A DNA stretch of 64,000 nucleotides from Paenibacillus ihbetae. GTDB taxonomy: Bacteria; Bacillota; Bacilli; Paenibacillales; Paenibacillaceae. How positions within the stretch are numbered: the first letter of the stretch is position 1; each line of letters opens with the position of its first letter. The translations under genes were made by a program, and so were the position numbers. Shown here in pieces: positions 17,603-26,004 of the stretch. The notes beneath the pieces are model-generated. The model had not been told where the DNA came from. It did no database searches and saw nothing but the letters and a program-made list of their open reading frames with translations. The stretch spans positions 3,636,501 to 3,700,500 of the forward strand of contig NZ_CP016809.1 in assembly GCF_002741055.1 (NCBI RefSeq), given 5' to 3'.

Positions 17603-18304
17603 ATGAACAACGGGAAAATTTTAATCGTCGAGGATGAAGCTAAAATATCCCGTCTGCTGGAAATTGAGCTGGAGAGCGAGGGCTACGAGGTTGCCAAAGC
17701 GGATAACGGGCTTGATGCGCTGAGCGTATACCGAAGCGGGTCCTTCGATCTGATTCTGTTAGACGTCATGCTGCCGGGCATGAGCGGCATCGAGCTGCTG
17801 CGGCGCATCCGGAGCCAGGATACGCATACGGCGGTGCTGCTGCTCACCGCCAAGAGCTCGGTCGAGGATAAGGTGTCGGGTCTTGATCTGGGAGCTAATG
17901 ATTATATCACGAAGCCGTTTCAGATCGAGGAGCTCCTCGCCAGAATTCGGGCCGCGCTCCGCCTTCAGGGGAGTCGCCAGAACGGTAATGACCCGGGGGA
18001 AGAATGGCTTTCGGCGGGAGATCTTAAGCTCCATGAAGGAACGCGCGAGGTGGTCAGGGCCGGAACGAAGATTGAGCTGACGCCCCGTGAATTCGACCTG
18101 CTCGTTTACCTGCTCAAAAATCAACGGCAGGTGCTGAACCGTGAGCAAATTCTGGCGGCGGTATGGGGATACGATTATTACGGCGATACGAATGTCGTCG
18201 ATGTGTACATACGTTATGTGCGGAAGAAAATCGATCTTGACGGCCTGCCCGATCTGATTCATACCGTCCGCGGCGTCGGATATGTGCTGAAGGACAGCCC
18301 ATGA
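17603..18304 (+). CDS. OmpR-family response regulator (YkoG-like)
   Basis: 233 residues from ATG 17603, with AGGAGG just upstream; the longer in-frame ORF start is rejected. The receiver has acidic residues in VEDEAK, phospho-acceptor Asp54 (LLDVMLPG) and Lys in TKPFQIEELL. The winged helix runs from about 135 to 230 with TPREFDLLVYLL and VRGVGYVLKD. It overlaps the kinase start by 4 bp. The order regulator, kinase, PepSY, PepSY matches B. subtilis ykoG-ykoH-ykoI-ykoJ. Two near-identical 22-bp elements before the PepSY genes are its probable targets. Confidence 0.92.
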   Translation: MNNGKILIVEDEAKISRLLEIELESEGYEVAKADNGLDALSVYRSGSFDLILLDVMLPGMSGIELLRRIRSQDTHTAVLLLTAKSSVEDKVSGLDLGANDYITKPFQIEELLARIRAALRLQGSRQNGNDPGEEWLSAGDLKLHEGTREVVRAGTKIELTPREFDLLVYLLKNQRQVLNREQILAAVWGYDYYGDTNVVDVYIRYVRKKIDLDGLPDLIHTVRGVGYVLKDSP

Positions 18305-19662
18305 AGCTGAGCAGCCGAATTCATCTGTATTCATCGGTACTTATGGCGGTCATTCTGATTGTCATGAATATTTTGGTTTACTTTGTATTCAGCCGGATGA
18401 CGGTGGATAGCCAGCTTAAGCAGACGAAGGCCGAAGCCGTGCAGATTGCTGGAAATATGGTGGAGGCCGCGAAATCCGTCCCGCTCGCCGACTTGCAGCG
18501 CAGCTATGTTCCGGCTGGCGCAGGGATCAAGGTGGTCATGCCCGATAACAGCAGCCCCGAGCGGTTGACGACGGCGCCAGGCGTGGAGCTGGACGGCCTT
18601 GATGAGCCGTATGATACAAGGGAGCAGGTGCGGCTGATCACGATCCAAGGGGAAACGTACGCATTCGCCTCGATCCCGGTCATTTGGCCGGACGGCTCGG
18701 TCAACAATATTCAGCTTGCGCGCACGCTTGCTCTGACGATGGATATTCTGAAGGCGCTTCGTGTCGTGCTCGTGGCCGTCACGGCCATCGGCCTGATTCC
18801 GATCGTCGTGTCGACCCGCGTGCTGGGCCGCTTGATTATGCAGCCGATAACGGCGCTCACCCGCACGATGAAGGATATCCGCGAGAGCGGACGGTTCCGC
18901 CGGATCGAGCTTAAGGAGCAGCCGAAAAACGAGCTGACGGAGATGGGAGCGGCATTCAATGATATGATCACGCTGCTCGAGAGCAATCACGAGAAGCAGG
19001 AGCAGTTCGTATCCAACGCCTCGCACGAGCTGAAGACCCCGCTTACGATTATCGAGAGCTATGCCAGCCTGCTGAAGCGCAGAGGACTTGAGCGGCCGGA
19101 GCTGTTTCAGGAGTCGGTGGAAGCGATCCATTCGGAAGCGATCCGAATGAAGGAGATGACCGAGCAGCTGCTGCTGCTGGCGAAGAATCAGGATTCATGG
19201 AAGATCGAGCTGGAATCGGTGGAGCTCTCCGATCTGGCAAGCGGATCGGCACGTGCGATCCGGGACGCCTACAGCCGGAAGGTTGACGTCCGCGCTGAAG
19301 GCGAGGTGCACGCCTGGACGGACAGCCGCAGGCTGAAGCAGCTGCTGTTCATCCTCCTTGATAATGCCCGCAAGTACAGCGATGAGTCGATCGTCATCGA
19401 AGTCGGACGAAAGCCGCCTGGGGTATACATTCGGGTTATTGACCGGGGAATCGGGATATCGAAGGAAGATCTGGAGCATGTGTTTGACCGTTTCTACCGG
19501 GTCGATGAAGCTCGCGGCAGGAAAACCGGCGGAGCAGGGCTCGGCTTGTCGCTGGCGAAAGAGATTGCGGAGGCCATCGGCGCCGAGCTGGAGCTTGAAA
19601 GCCTGCCGGGAGTCGGGACCACCGCGACGATTCGGCTGCAGCCTCCCGAGGCCCGAAGTTAA
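18301..19662 (+). CDS. Sensor histidine kinase (YkoH-like)
   Basis: 453 residues; ATG 18301 overlaps the regulator stop. A membrane helix at about 9-30, an extracytoplasmic sensor of about 120 residues and a second helix at about 155-180 precede HAMP. HisKA carries SNASHELKTPLT (phosphorylated His242). HATPase motifs are LLFILLDNARKYSDE, VIDRGIGISKEDLEHVFDRFYR and GGAGLGLSLAKEIAEA. It forms a pair with the upstream regulator. The signal is unknown; the acidic, secreted PepSY protein in the same cluster makes a cation or envelope cue plausible. Confidence 0.93.
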   Translation: MKLSSRIHLYSSVLMAVILIVMNILVYFVFSRMTVDSQLKQTKAEAVQIAGNMVEAAKSVPLADLQRSYVPAGAGIKVVMPDNSSPERLTTAPGVELDGLDEPYDTREQVRLITIQGETYAFASIPVIWPDGSVNNIQLARTLALTMDILKALRVVLVAVTAIGLIPIVVSTRVLGRLIMQPITALTRTMKDIRESGRFRRIELKEQPKNELTEMGAAFNDMITLLESNHEKQEQFVSNASHELKTPLTIIESYASLLKRRGLERPELFQESVEAIHSEAIRMKEMTEQLLLLAKNQDSWKIELESVELSDLASGSARAIRDAYSRKVDVRAEGEVHAWTDSRRLKQLLFILLDNARKYSDESIVIEVGRKPPGVYIRVIDRGIGISKEDLEHVFDRFYRVDEARGRKTGGAGLGLSLAKEIAEAIGAELELESLPGVGTTATIRLQPPEARS

Positions 19663-19680
19663 GGTTAAAACGTCCTCTTG

Positions 19681-19702
19681 TTTCTCATCGATTTCTAACC
19701 TT
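19681..19702 (+). promoter_or_regulatory. Shared 22-bp element (copy 1), probable response-regulator site
   Basis: This 22-bp block begins TTTCTCATCG and contains ATTTCTAACCTT. It matches a block before the second PepSY gene at 19 of 22 positions. A TATACT -10 follows at 19710-19715 with no good -35, as expected for an activator-dependent promoter. The adjacent OmpR-family regulator is the candidate binder. Confidence 0.55.
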
Positions 19703-19752
19703 GCTGCGGTATACTTGCGTTAATTAAACAGAATGTACCCGAGGTGATTGGG

Positions 19753-20448
19753 ATGCGAAAACAAATGGGGATGCTGACGGGCGGTGTTCTGCTGGTCGTG
19801 GTCGTTGTGGCAGGTACGCTGCTGTGGAAGCCGTTCAGCGCATCGTCGGAGCGTATGAGCGAGGATGAAATCATAAGTAAAGTGAATTTGCTCTATTCGG
19901 GGACGATAACGGATACTGAATTGGACGGCGACGTGTACCGGGTTCAGCTGGTATCCGATCTCGGCAAGTATGATTTGGCTGTGGATGCCCGCGAGGGAAC
20001 CATTGTGTCGATCAAACAGCTGGAAAGGGGGAAGGGCGAGGGCGTGCCTGGTAATCAGGATCCGACCGGACAGCAGCCCGAACCTCCTGCGCCGGATAAC
20101 GGCGGGAAGGATCCGAGCGAAGGGCAGGGTCCGAGCGAAGGGCAGGGTCAGGGCAATAACCCTCCAGCAGCGGAACCGAACGGGGAGGGATCCGGCGGAA
20201 CCCCGAAAGACCCTGACGATGGCGAAGGCACCGAGCCGGAGAATCCGCCGATGCGGATGATCACGAGGGAGCACGCGGAGAAGGTGTCGCTCGCCAAGGT
20301 TCCCGGGACGATCGAGGATATCGAATACCGCGAAGATGACGGCGTTCGCTATTATCTGGTCGAAATCGAGAAGAGCGACGGGCGGGAAGCCACCATTCAG
20401 GTTCATGCCATTACCGGCAAGATTATGACCGTCACATGGGATGATTGA
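19753..20448 (+). CDS. Membrane-anchored protein with two PepSY domains
   Basis: 231 residues from ATG 19753; GAGGTGAT just upstream acts as SD, so the in-frame GTG at 19744 is rejected. There is one N-terminal membrane helix (about 6-26). A first PepSY-like unit (about 35-95: EDEIISKVNLLYSGTITDTELDG) is followed by a low-complexity linker rich in Pro, Gly and Glu, then a second PepSY unit (about 170-230: ITREHAEKVSLAKVPGTIEDIEY). PepSY domains are often inhibitory or sensory and sit outside the membrane. It follows the two-component pair and is probably under its control. Confidence 0.85.
   Translation: MRKQMGMLTGGVLLVVVVVAGTLLWKPFSASSERMSEDEIISKVNLLYSGTITDTELDGDVYRVQLVSDLGKYDLAVDAREGTIVSIKQLERGKGEGVPGNQDPTGQQPEPPAPDNGGKDPSEGQGPSEGQGQGNNPPAAEPNGEGSGGTPKDPDDGEGTEPENPPMRMITREHAEKVSLAKVPGTIEDIEYREDDGVRYYLVEIEKSDGREATIQVHAITGKIMTVTWDD
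20113..20148 (+). repeat. 18-bp perfect tandem repeat in the PepSY linker
   Basis: Two identical 18-bp copies beginning ccgagcgaag encode PSEGQG twice within the disordered linker of the PepSY protein. Being in frame, copy-number change would alter linker length only. Confidence 0.8.
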
Positions 20449-20463
20449 GGGAACGAGACGTAA

Positions 20464-20520
20464 TCAAGATTCGATGCCGAGCTGCTTCTTGATTTTCACA
20501 TCGTGAACATTAGATGGCAT
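20464..20520 (-). CDS. Possible 18-residue small protein or decayed gene end
   Basis: ATG at 20520 gives MPSNVHDVKIKKQLGIES then TGA, with GGAGG at 20530-20534, 9 nt upstream. A second minus-strand frame just upstream (about 20505-20586) reads LPDYDEQMMKVVQKQEAVRNAI before stopping, so the two together look like one coding stretch broken by a frameshift. It lies antisense to and between the two PepSY genes. I do not recognise it. It is either a small protein with an overlapping upstream frame, or the relic 3' end of a lost gene. Confidence 0.25.
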   Translation of the reverse strand: MPSNVHDVKIKKQLGIES

Positions 20521-20580
20521 TCCGCACAGCCTCCTGCTTCTGCACAACCTTCATCATTTGTTCGTCGTAGTCCGGAAGCT

Positions 20581-20602
20581 TTTATCATCGTTTTCTAATC
20601 TT
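20581..20602 (+). promoter_or_regulatory. Shared 22-bp element (copy 2), probable response-regulator site
   Basis: Begins TTTATCATCG and contains TTTTCTAATCTT; 19 of 22 positions equal copy 1 at 19681-19702. The likely -10 here is TATAGT at 20632-20637, so the element sits 22 bp (two helical turns) further upstream than in copy 1, keeping the same DNA face. Confidence 0.55.
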
Positions 20603-20682
20603 TCTCTCTGAATGCTCTCATGTTGGGGCGTTATAGTGAAATTGTAAAGAGAACGACTGATAAGCATGAGGAGGTAATAACG

Positions 20683-21378
20683 ATGGGAACGAACAAGACG
20701 AGAAAAAGAATACTTTGGGCCGGTGCACTGTCTGTGGCTATAGCGGCAAGCGGCGTATACGGATATAACGCCGTGCAGGCTGCCGGCTCGAACGGAAGCG
20801 CAAGCACCGGTGCTGCGACTGCAGCGCAAACGGGCAAACAGCTGATCAGTGTCGAGAAGGCGGAGCAGCTTGCTCTGGCTGTCGCCAAGGGAACGGTAAA
20901 AGATATTGATCTGGTACACTATAAAGGACGGCTCGCTTATAAGGTGTACATCCAACAAAGCGACCGGGGCACCAAGCTGTGGATTGATGCAGCAACCGGG
21001 AAGTCGCTTGGGAAGCGGACTTTCGAATACCATGACGACTACGATCGGGATGATGATTACGAGGATGACCGCGATCGTTATCCCAGCGGCTTGATCGGGG
21101 CAGGGAAGGCCGCTGCAGCTGCATTGAAGCATGCAGGAGGCGGCACGGTGACTGATGTCGATCTGGATGAGGACGATAACCGCTGGATCTATGACGTTGA
21201 AGTGAAGACCTCCAAAGGCAGCATGGAAGTCGAGGTCAACGCCCTGAGCGGGAAAATCGTAAAGTCCGAGTACGATCACGACGATGATGATCAAAATGAC
21301 GATCATGACGATGATCACGACGACGACCGTTACGATGATGATCACGACGACGATGACGATGATCGTTATGACGATTAA
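20683..21378 (+). CDS. Secreted PepSY protein with Asp/His-rich C-terminal tail
   Basis: 231 residues from ATG 20683 with an AGGAGGT SD. The signal peptide (about 1-32) has an AQA-type region near NAVQAAG. First PepSY unit at about 48-105 (ISVEKAEQLALAVAKGTVKDIDLV), a short acidic linker (DDYDRDDDYEDDRDR), second PepSY unit at about 125-190. The last about 40 residues are almost only Asp and His with a few Tyr and Arg, suggesting divalent-cation binding outside the cell. It is the second PepSY gene of the two-component cluster (YkoJ-like position), with the shared 22-bp element upstream and a terminator after. Confidence 0.87.
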   Translation: MGTNKTRKRILWAGALSVAIAASGVYGYNAVQAAGSNGSASTGAATAAQTGKQLISVEKAEQLALAVAKGTVKDIDLVHYKGRLAYKVYIQQSDRGTKLWIDAATGKSLGKRTFEYHDDYDRDDDYEDDRDRYPSGLIGAGKAAAAALKHAGGGTVTDVDLDEDDNRWIYDVEVKTSKGSMEVEVNALSGKIVKSEYDHDDDDQNDDHDDDHDDDRYDDDHDDDDDDRYDD

Positions 21379-21404
21379 GCTCAAGTGATGCTGTTAAAAG
21401 ATTG

Positions 21405-21442
21405 AAGACCGCGGGGCAATGCCCTTCGGTCTGTTTTCTTTT
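21405..21442 (+). terminator. Intrinsic terminator closing the PepSY cluster
   Basis: AGACCG...GGGCA pairs with TGCCC...CGGTCT, followed by the T-rich tract GTTTTCTTTTC. Confidence 0.85.
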
Positions 21443-21650
21443 CTTAACCTATGAAGCGTTAGAGATCGCCATCACTGCCCTCATATTTACGGCCGGATCC
21501 GGGTAATTCTAAGTACATAAGGAATTGGCAATATTCCGACATATAAGCTGTGATTGCCCTCGAGACATGGGTGCTGAAGCCTGCGGATAGATGTTTTTAC
21601 CAGCGCGAACGGTTATAATGGAACCAGACAAGATCGGGAGGGATAGAATC

Positions 21651-21968
21651 ATGAGTGATCTTTTTAAGAAAGCAATCTCGTTAGGATTGGGCCTTACCGT
21701 TGTCAGCAAAGAAAAAGTCGAGAAAATCGTGGATGATCTGGTCAAGCGGGGGGAGCTGGCGCCCACCGAATCCAAAGCGCTGGTGAATCGCCTCATTGAA
21801 CGCGGCGAGGAAGAGCAGTCCCAGATCAAGACGTATATTTATGAACAGGTGCAGCGCGTACTGTCCGAACTGGACGTGCCGAAAGGAACCGATGTCGCTA
21901 GCCTGGAACAGCGCATCGCTGTCCTTGAGAAGAAAATCGTGGAATTGGAAGGGCCGCAGCAGGATTAG
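21651..21968 (+). CDS. Phasin-family (PhaF/PHA-regulator-like) coiled-coil protein
   Basis: 105 residues; ATG 21651 has GGGAGGG upstream, and a TATAAT (21614-21619) precedes it. The N-terminus MSDLFKKAISLGLGLTVVSKEKVEKIVDDLVKRG is typical of small phasin-like proteins. It continues as heptad-rich helix, ending in a short coiled coil (VASLEQRIAVLEKKIVELEG). In Firmicutes these proteins usually sit directly before an AarF/UbiB-type kinase gene, as here: the next ATG abuts this stop (TAGATG). The function is not established; granule binding is only a family name. Confidence 0.8.
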   Translation: MSDLFKKAISLGLGLTVVSKEKVEKIVDDLVKRGELAPTESKALVNRLIERGEEEQSQIKTYIYEQVQRVLSELDVPKGTDVASLEQRIAVLEKKIVELEGPQQD

Positions 21969-23639
21969 ATGGCGGTCCGATTGAGGCATGCCGGACGCTA
22001 CCGGGAAATCGCCATGGCGCTAATGCGCCATGGCTTTGGCTATATGGTGGAGGAGATGGGACTGTTCCATGTCCTGTCGATGCCCGTCCGCTGGAGCTCC
22101 AGGGAACAGCCGGAGACCATTACCCTCGGGGAACGGATTCGGAGGGTGCTGGAGGATCTAGGACCGGCATTCGTGAAGCTGGGCCAATTAGCGAGCACAA
22201 GATCGGATCTGCTGCCTGACCATATTATCCAGGAATTGGTCAAGCTGCAGGAGCGGGTTCCTCCGTTCTCTTCCGCCAGCGCGCGGGAGCTGATCGAGCA
22301 GGAATGGGGCATGCCGATACATGAAGTATTGCAGGAATTTGAGGAGAAGCCGCTTGCCGCTGCTTCGATCGGGCAGGTGCATGCCGGCCGTTTGAAGAGC
22401 GGTGAGCGTGTGGCGATCAAGGTGCAGCGGCCGGGCGTAGCCCGGATGATCGGACGCGATCTGGAAATCCTGCGCGATATGATCTCGATTGCCGAGCGCC
22501 ACTGGGATTGGGTGAAGCAGTACCGGGTGGACCGGATTGTGGACGAATTCGCCAGGGCGATGATGGCGGAGCTGGATTATAGTCATGAGGCACGGAACGC
22601 CGAGAAAATCTCGTCCAGGCTGAATGACCATGAGTATATCCGTATCCCGCGGATTTATTGGGAATATACGTCCTCGAAAGTGCTGATGATGGAGTTCGCG
22701 GAGGGCATTACGCTCAGCCGTCGGCAGGAGCTGGCCGCCAAGGGTTATGACCTGAAGGAAATTGCGGAGCATCTGATCGACGGCATGCTTCAACAGATTT
22801 TTATCGAGGGCTTTTTCCATGCGGATCCCCATCCGGGCAATCTGCTTGTCGCCGAGGACGGAAAGCTCGTCTTCTTGGATTTTGGACTGGTCGGGCAGTT
22901 GAGCGAGGACATGAGGGATCATCTGTCGGGGCTGATCATTGCATTGATGCGCCGAAATTCGGAAGGAATGATCCGCGCGATTTCCAAGATGGGACTCATA
23001 CCCGAGGATTGCGATATGGACGCCTTGCGGTCGGATATGGACCGGCTGCGGAGCGAATATTATGACGTGCCGTTCTCTCAAGTGCGGTTAGGTAAGGCGC
23101 TTACCGACCTGTTCACCGTTGCCCAGCGTCACCGGATTATGCTCCCGCCGGATTTGACGCTGCTCGGCAAATCGCTGCTTACGCTGGAAGGAGTCATCGA
23201 AATGCTGGATCCCGAAATCAGCATCATCGACATGGCGGAGCCTTTCGGACGGAAGCTGCTGAAGGAGCGCTATAATTCGCGCAGGATTGGAAGGAAGGTG
23301 CTGGACGGGCTGGCGGGGCTTGCAGAAAGCCTCCTGGACTTGCCGGGACAGGCCAGGCAGCTGTCCGCCCTGATCAGCAAAGGGAAGCTCCGGGTGGAAA
23401 TCAGCGTGCCGGAGCTGCAGCAGCTGATGCGGAAGCTGGATCAGATCAGCAACCGGCTCTCCTTCAGCATCGTTTTGCTGGCCTTCAGCATTATTATGGT
23501 AGGACTCATCATCGGTTCCTCCTTGAGCCGGGAGCCCATGATGCTGTGGAATTTTCCGGTGATCGAGGTCGGATTCATCGTGGCGCTCCTCATGGTGGCA
23601 TGGCTGCTGTATTCGATCTTCAAATCGGGGCGTTTCTAG
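21969..23639 (+). CDS. AarF/ABC1/UbiB-family kinase-like membrane protein
   Basis: 556 residues starting at ATG 21969, immediately after the phasin-like stop. The ABC1 core holds GPAFVKLGQLASTRSDLLPD, a KxGQ-type motif, AAASIGQVHAGRL (the Ala-rich loop replacing the kinase Gly loop), Lys in VAIKVQRPG, catalytic FHADPHPGNLLV and metal-binding VFLDFGLVG. Two hydrophobic helices close the C-terminus (about 495-550). Relatives support ubiquinone biosynthesis in other bacteria; Firmicutes make menaquinone, so the role here is lipid- or quinone-related at best and unproven. Confidence 0.9.
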   Translation: MAVRLRHAGRYREIAMALMRHGFGYMVEEMGLFHVLSMPVRWSSREQPETITLGERIRRVLEDLGPAFVKLGQLASTRSDLLPDHIIQELVKLQERVPPFSSASARELIEQEWGMPIHEVLQEFEEKPLAAASIGQVHAGRLKSGERVAIKVQRPGVARMIGRDLEILRDMISIAERHWDWVKQYRVDRIVDEFARAMMAELDYSHEARNAEKISSRLNDHEYIRIPRIYWEYTSSKVLMMEFAEGITLSRRQELAAKGYDLKEIAEHLIDGMLQQIFIEGFFHADPHPGNLLVAEDGKLVFLDFGLVGQLSEDMRDHLSGLIIALMRRNSEGMIRAISKMGLIPEDCDMDALRSDMDRLRSEYYDVPFSQVRLGKALTDLFTVAQRHRIMLPPDLTLLGKSLLTLEGVIEMLDPEISIIDMAEPFGRKLLKERYNSRRIGRKVLDGLAGLAESLLDLPGQARQLSALISKGKLRVEISVPELQQLMRKLDQISNRLSFSIVLLAFSIIMVGLIIGSSLSREPMMLWNFPVIEVGFIVALLMVAWLLYSIFKSGRF

Positions 23640-23662
23640 CCGTGGGCGCTTACCAAGGCTGT

Positions 23663-24226
23663 TTAGCCGGGAGCCGCTGCCTTGGCCCGTTTACGCTGCT
23701 GGATCCAGGCCTGAACGCCGATCAGGACCCATTCGATGAAATGGTAGAATACGGCGATGATGATTGCATGGAGCCAGCCGCCGACCGGAATGGCGGGAAT
23801 GACCGAAGCAAGTGCGTAAACCAGGATCGAATCGGTGATTATAGTGACGGTCTGCTTAACGTATACGGAAGCGTCCCGCCGCAGCCATAGTCGCAGCAGG
23901 GTAATCATGATCGGGTGCACGAGGCCTTCAAAGATCAGAAACCCGATCAGGAGCAGCAGGGGCAGGCTTAGCAGCACGCCGCCGCCGTTATAGGCAAGCA
24001 TCTGTCCCGCAGAATCGGTCACCTGGAACAGCAGTGCGTACAGGACGGAGAACAGCTCGATCGGCACAATGATAAAGGCAGCGAGAAGCGGTACAAGCCA
24101 CAGCTTCCTCTTAAGAGGCACGGGCGGCTCCCCGTCCCGTCTTGAAACATAATTCATCATCATGTTAATCAAGGTGAACAGGATCAGCAGAACGATTACA
24201 GTGACTATGAGCTGGAGCGGGTTCAT
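23663..24226 (-). CDS. Integral membrane protein of unknown function
   Basis: 187 residues from ATG 24226, with AAGGAGGTG 7 nt upstream; the longer ORF start is rejected. Four to five membrane helices: one at the N-terminus (LQLIVTVIVLLILFTLI), two in the middle, and one or two after the LRRDASVYVKQTV loop. The C-terminus is basic (QQRKRAKAAAPG). I do not recognise the family. It stands alone, convergent with the UbiB-like gene. Confidence 0.75.
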   Translation of the reverse strand: MNPLQLIVTVIVLLILFTLINMMMNYVSRRDGEPPVPLKRKLWLVPLLAAFIIVPIELFSVLYALLFQVTDSAGQMLAYNGGGVLLSLPLLLLIGFLIFEGLVHPIMITLLRLWLRRDASVYVKQTVTIITDSILVYALASVIPAIPVGGWLHAIIIAVFYHFIEWVLIGVQAWIQQRKRAKAAAPG

Positions 24227-24349
24227 TCGGGACACCTCCTTGCCGTGGTGGGATGAATCTTCTAATATTGACATTACCAAAGACAGGATCATTTGTCAGT
24301 TTCTTAATACGATTTCAATAGCGAAAAATACTTAAATGAGGTGGAACGT

Positions 24350-25927
24350 TTGCCGAACTTTCAACAGCTGGGCATTGACGAGCAGAGAGTGAGAAAACTG
24401 AAGGAGCAGGGAATCGCGGTACCGACGCCGGTACAGCAGGAGACGATTCCGCTGCTGCTGGAAGGGAAGGATGTCATTGCCCGGGCGCGGACCGGAACCG
24501 GCAAAACGCTGGCCTTCATGCTCCCGATTTTGCAGCATATCGATCCGAATCGGCCTTTTCCGCAAGCGCTCATTATCGCCCCAACCCGGGAGCTGGCCCT
24601 CCAGATCACGGAGGAAGCCCGGAAGCTGACCGCAGGGGAACCGGACGGGATTAAAATATTGGCCGTGTACGGCGGCCAGGATGTCGAGAAGCAGCTGCGC
24701 AAGCTGGAAGGCGGCCGTCATTTGATTATCGGCACGCCGGGAAGGCTGCTGGATCATCTGCGCCGCGGCACGCTGGAGCTCGGCGGAGTCAAAATGCTCG
24801 TGCTCGATGAAGCGGATCAAATGCTGCATATGGGCTTTTTGGCCGAAGTGGAGGCGCTGATCGATGCCCTTCCATACCGCCGCCAGACGATGCTCTTCTC
24901 GGCCACGATGCCTGCCGGGGTAAAGCAGCTTGCGGCTCGTTATATGAATAAACCTGAAGATATTGTGATTAAAGGGGCATCTCCTATTCCGCTGGAGCAG
25001 ATCAAGCAGGTGGTTGTCGAGTGTACCGACCGCTCCAAGCAGGACGCCCTCCGGGCCATGATCGAGCGGTACCGGCCGTTTCTTGCCATCATCTTCTGCC
25101 GTACCAAGCGGCGGGCATCGGCTCTTAACGAAGCCCTGCTCTCTGCCGGATACGAATCGGACGAGCTCCACGGCGACCTGTCCCAGGCCAAGCGCGAAGC
25201 GGTCATGAAACGGTTTCGGGAAGCCAAGCTTCAGCTCTTGGTCGCCACGGACGTGGCCGCCCGGGGGCTCGATGTGGAGGGGGTTACGCATGTATTTAAC
25301 TACGATATGCCCCATGATGTTGAAAGTTACATCCACCGGATCGGCCGGACCGGACGCGCGGGAGGCAGCGGAATGGCAGTGACCTTTATGGCGGCCAAGG
25401 ACCGTTCGGACCTGGCGCGGATCGAGGAGGGCATTTCGCTTCGCTTGAAGCGGGTGCGCTATGACGCATACGAGGGGAATATCCAGGAGGATCGCGGAGA
25501 CAACCCGGGTATGGAGTCCGGCCGTCCGAGAAAAGCTAGACATGTCTCTTCGCTCGAGTCTGACCGCGAGCGCGGCCAAGGCGGCGGACGAAGAGAGGGC
25601 GGAACGGGATCGGCACGCCGCGGTCAATCGGACCGCAGCGCAAGAGGCGGCAGCGCCGATGGCCGGAGCCGTTCCCAAGCCAAGGGGAGGGCGGAGCAGC
25701 CCCGCAGGGAAGAAAGCGCCGGACGCGGTGGCGGCCGAGGAAGATTGGTAGCTGCCGATGACCGCGGCCGCGGGCAGAGCAAAGGCCAAGGCGGTGCCGG
25801 CCGGGGATCGGCAAGATCCGGCGGCCGCAGCGGCAGTCCGGCCCGGGGCCAGGCCAACCAGGGCGGCAGCCGCGGTTCCGGCAGTCGGGGAGGAAGCGGC
25901 CGGAACGGAGGACGCCGCGGCCGTTAA
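24350..25927 (+). CDS. DEAD-box ATP-dependent RNA helicase with long RGG-rich tail
   Basis: 525 residues from TTG 24350, placed after GAGGTGG; an in-frame GTG at 24341 overlaps that SD. It has the Q-motif (FQQLGIDEQRVRKL...TPVQQETIP), motif I ARTGTGKT, Ia APTRELALQ, II VLDEADQM, III SATMP, IV IIFCRTK, V ATDVAARGLDV and VI HRIGRTGRAG. The core ends near residue 375. The last about 140 residues are low-complexity Arg, Gly, Ser and Gln with many RGG and GRGG units, an RNA-binding or condensate-forming type of tail. It is a likely ribosome-assembly or cold-adaptation helicase (CshA-like). Confidence 0.95.
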   Translation: MPNFQQLGIDEQRVRKLKEQGIAVPTPVQQETIPLLLEGKDVIARARTGTGKTLAFMLPILQHIDPNRPFPQALIIAPTRELALQITEEARKLTAGEPDGIKILAVYGGQDVEKQLRKLEGGRHLIIGTPGRLLDHLRRGTLELGGVKMLVLDEADQMLHMGFLAEVEALIDALPYRRQTMLFSATMPAGVKQLAARYMNKPEDIVIKGASPIPLEQIKQVVVECTDRSKQDALRAMIERYRPFLAIIFCRTKRRASALNEALLSAGYESDELHGDLSQAKREAVMKRFREAKLQLLVATDVAARGLDVEGVTHVFNYDMPHDVESYIHRIGRTGRAGGSGMAVTFMAAKDRSDLARIEEGISLRLKRVRYDAYEGNIQEDRGDNPGMESGRPRKARHVSSLESDRERGQGGGRREGGTGSARRGQSDRSARGGSADGRSRSQAKGRAEQPRREESAGRGGGRGRLVAADDRGRGQSKGQGGAGRGSARSGGRSGSPARGQANQGGSRGSGSRGGSGRNGGRRGR

Positions 25928-26004
25928 CGCCATCCGGTGGTTCATTTGCAGACCTTGCGGTTAATAACTGATCGTTACCTAATCCATCACAAGGAGGCGT
26001 TATC

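Noticed and set aside
21269..21378. Repetitive GAT/GAC/CAC tract taken as a microsatellite or CRISPR-like repeat
   Set aside because: It is in frame and encodes the Asp/His-rich tail of the PepSY protein; there are no regular spacers.
24332..25945. 537-codon minus-strand ORF opposite the DEAD-box helicase
   Set aside because: It mirrors the helicase codons and is Ala/Arg/Gly low-complexity at its N-terminus, a shadow of the RGG tail.
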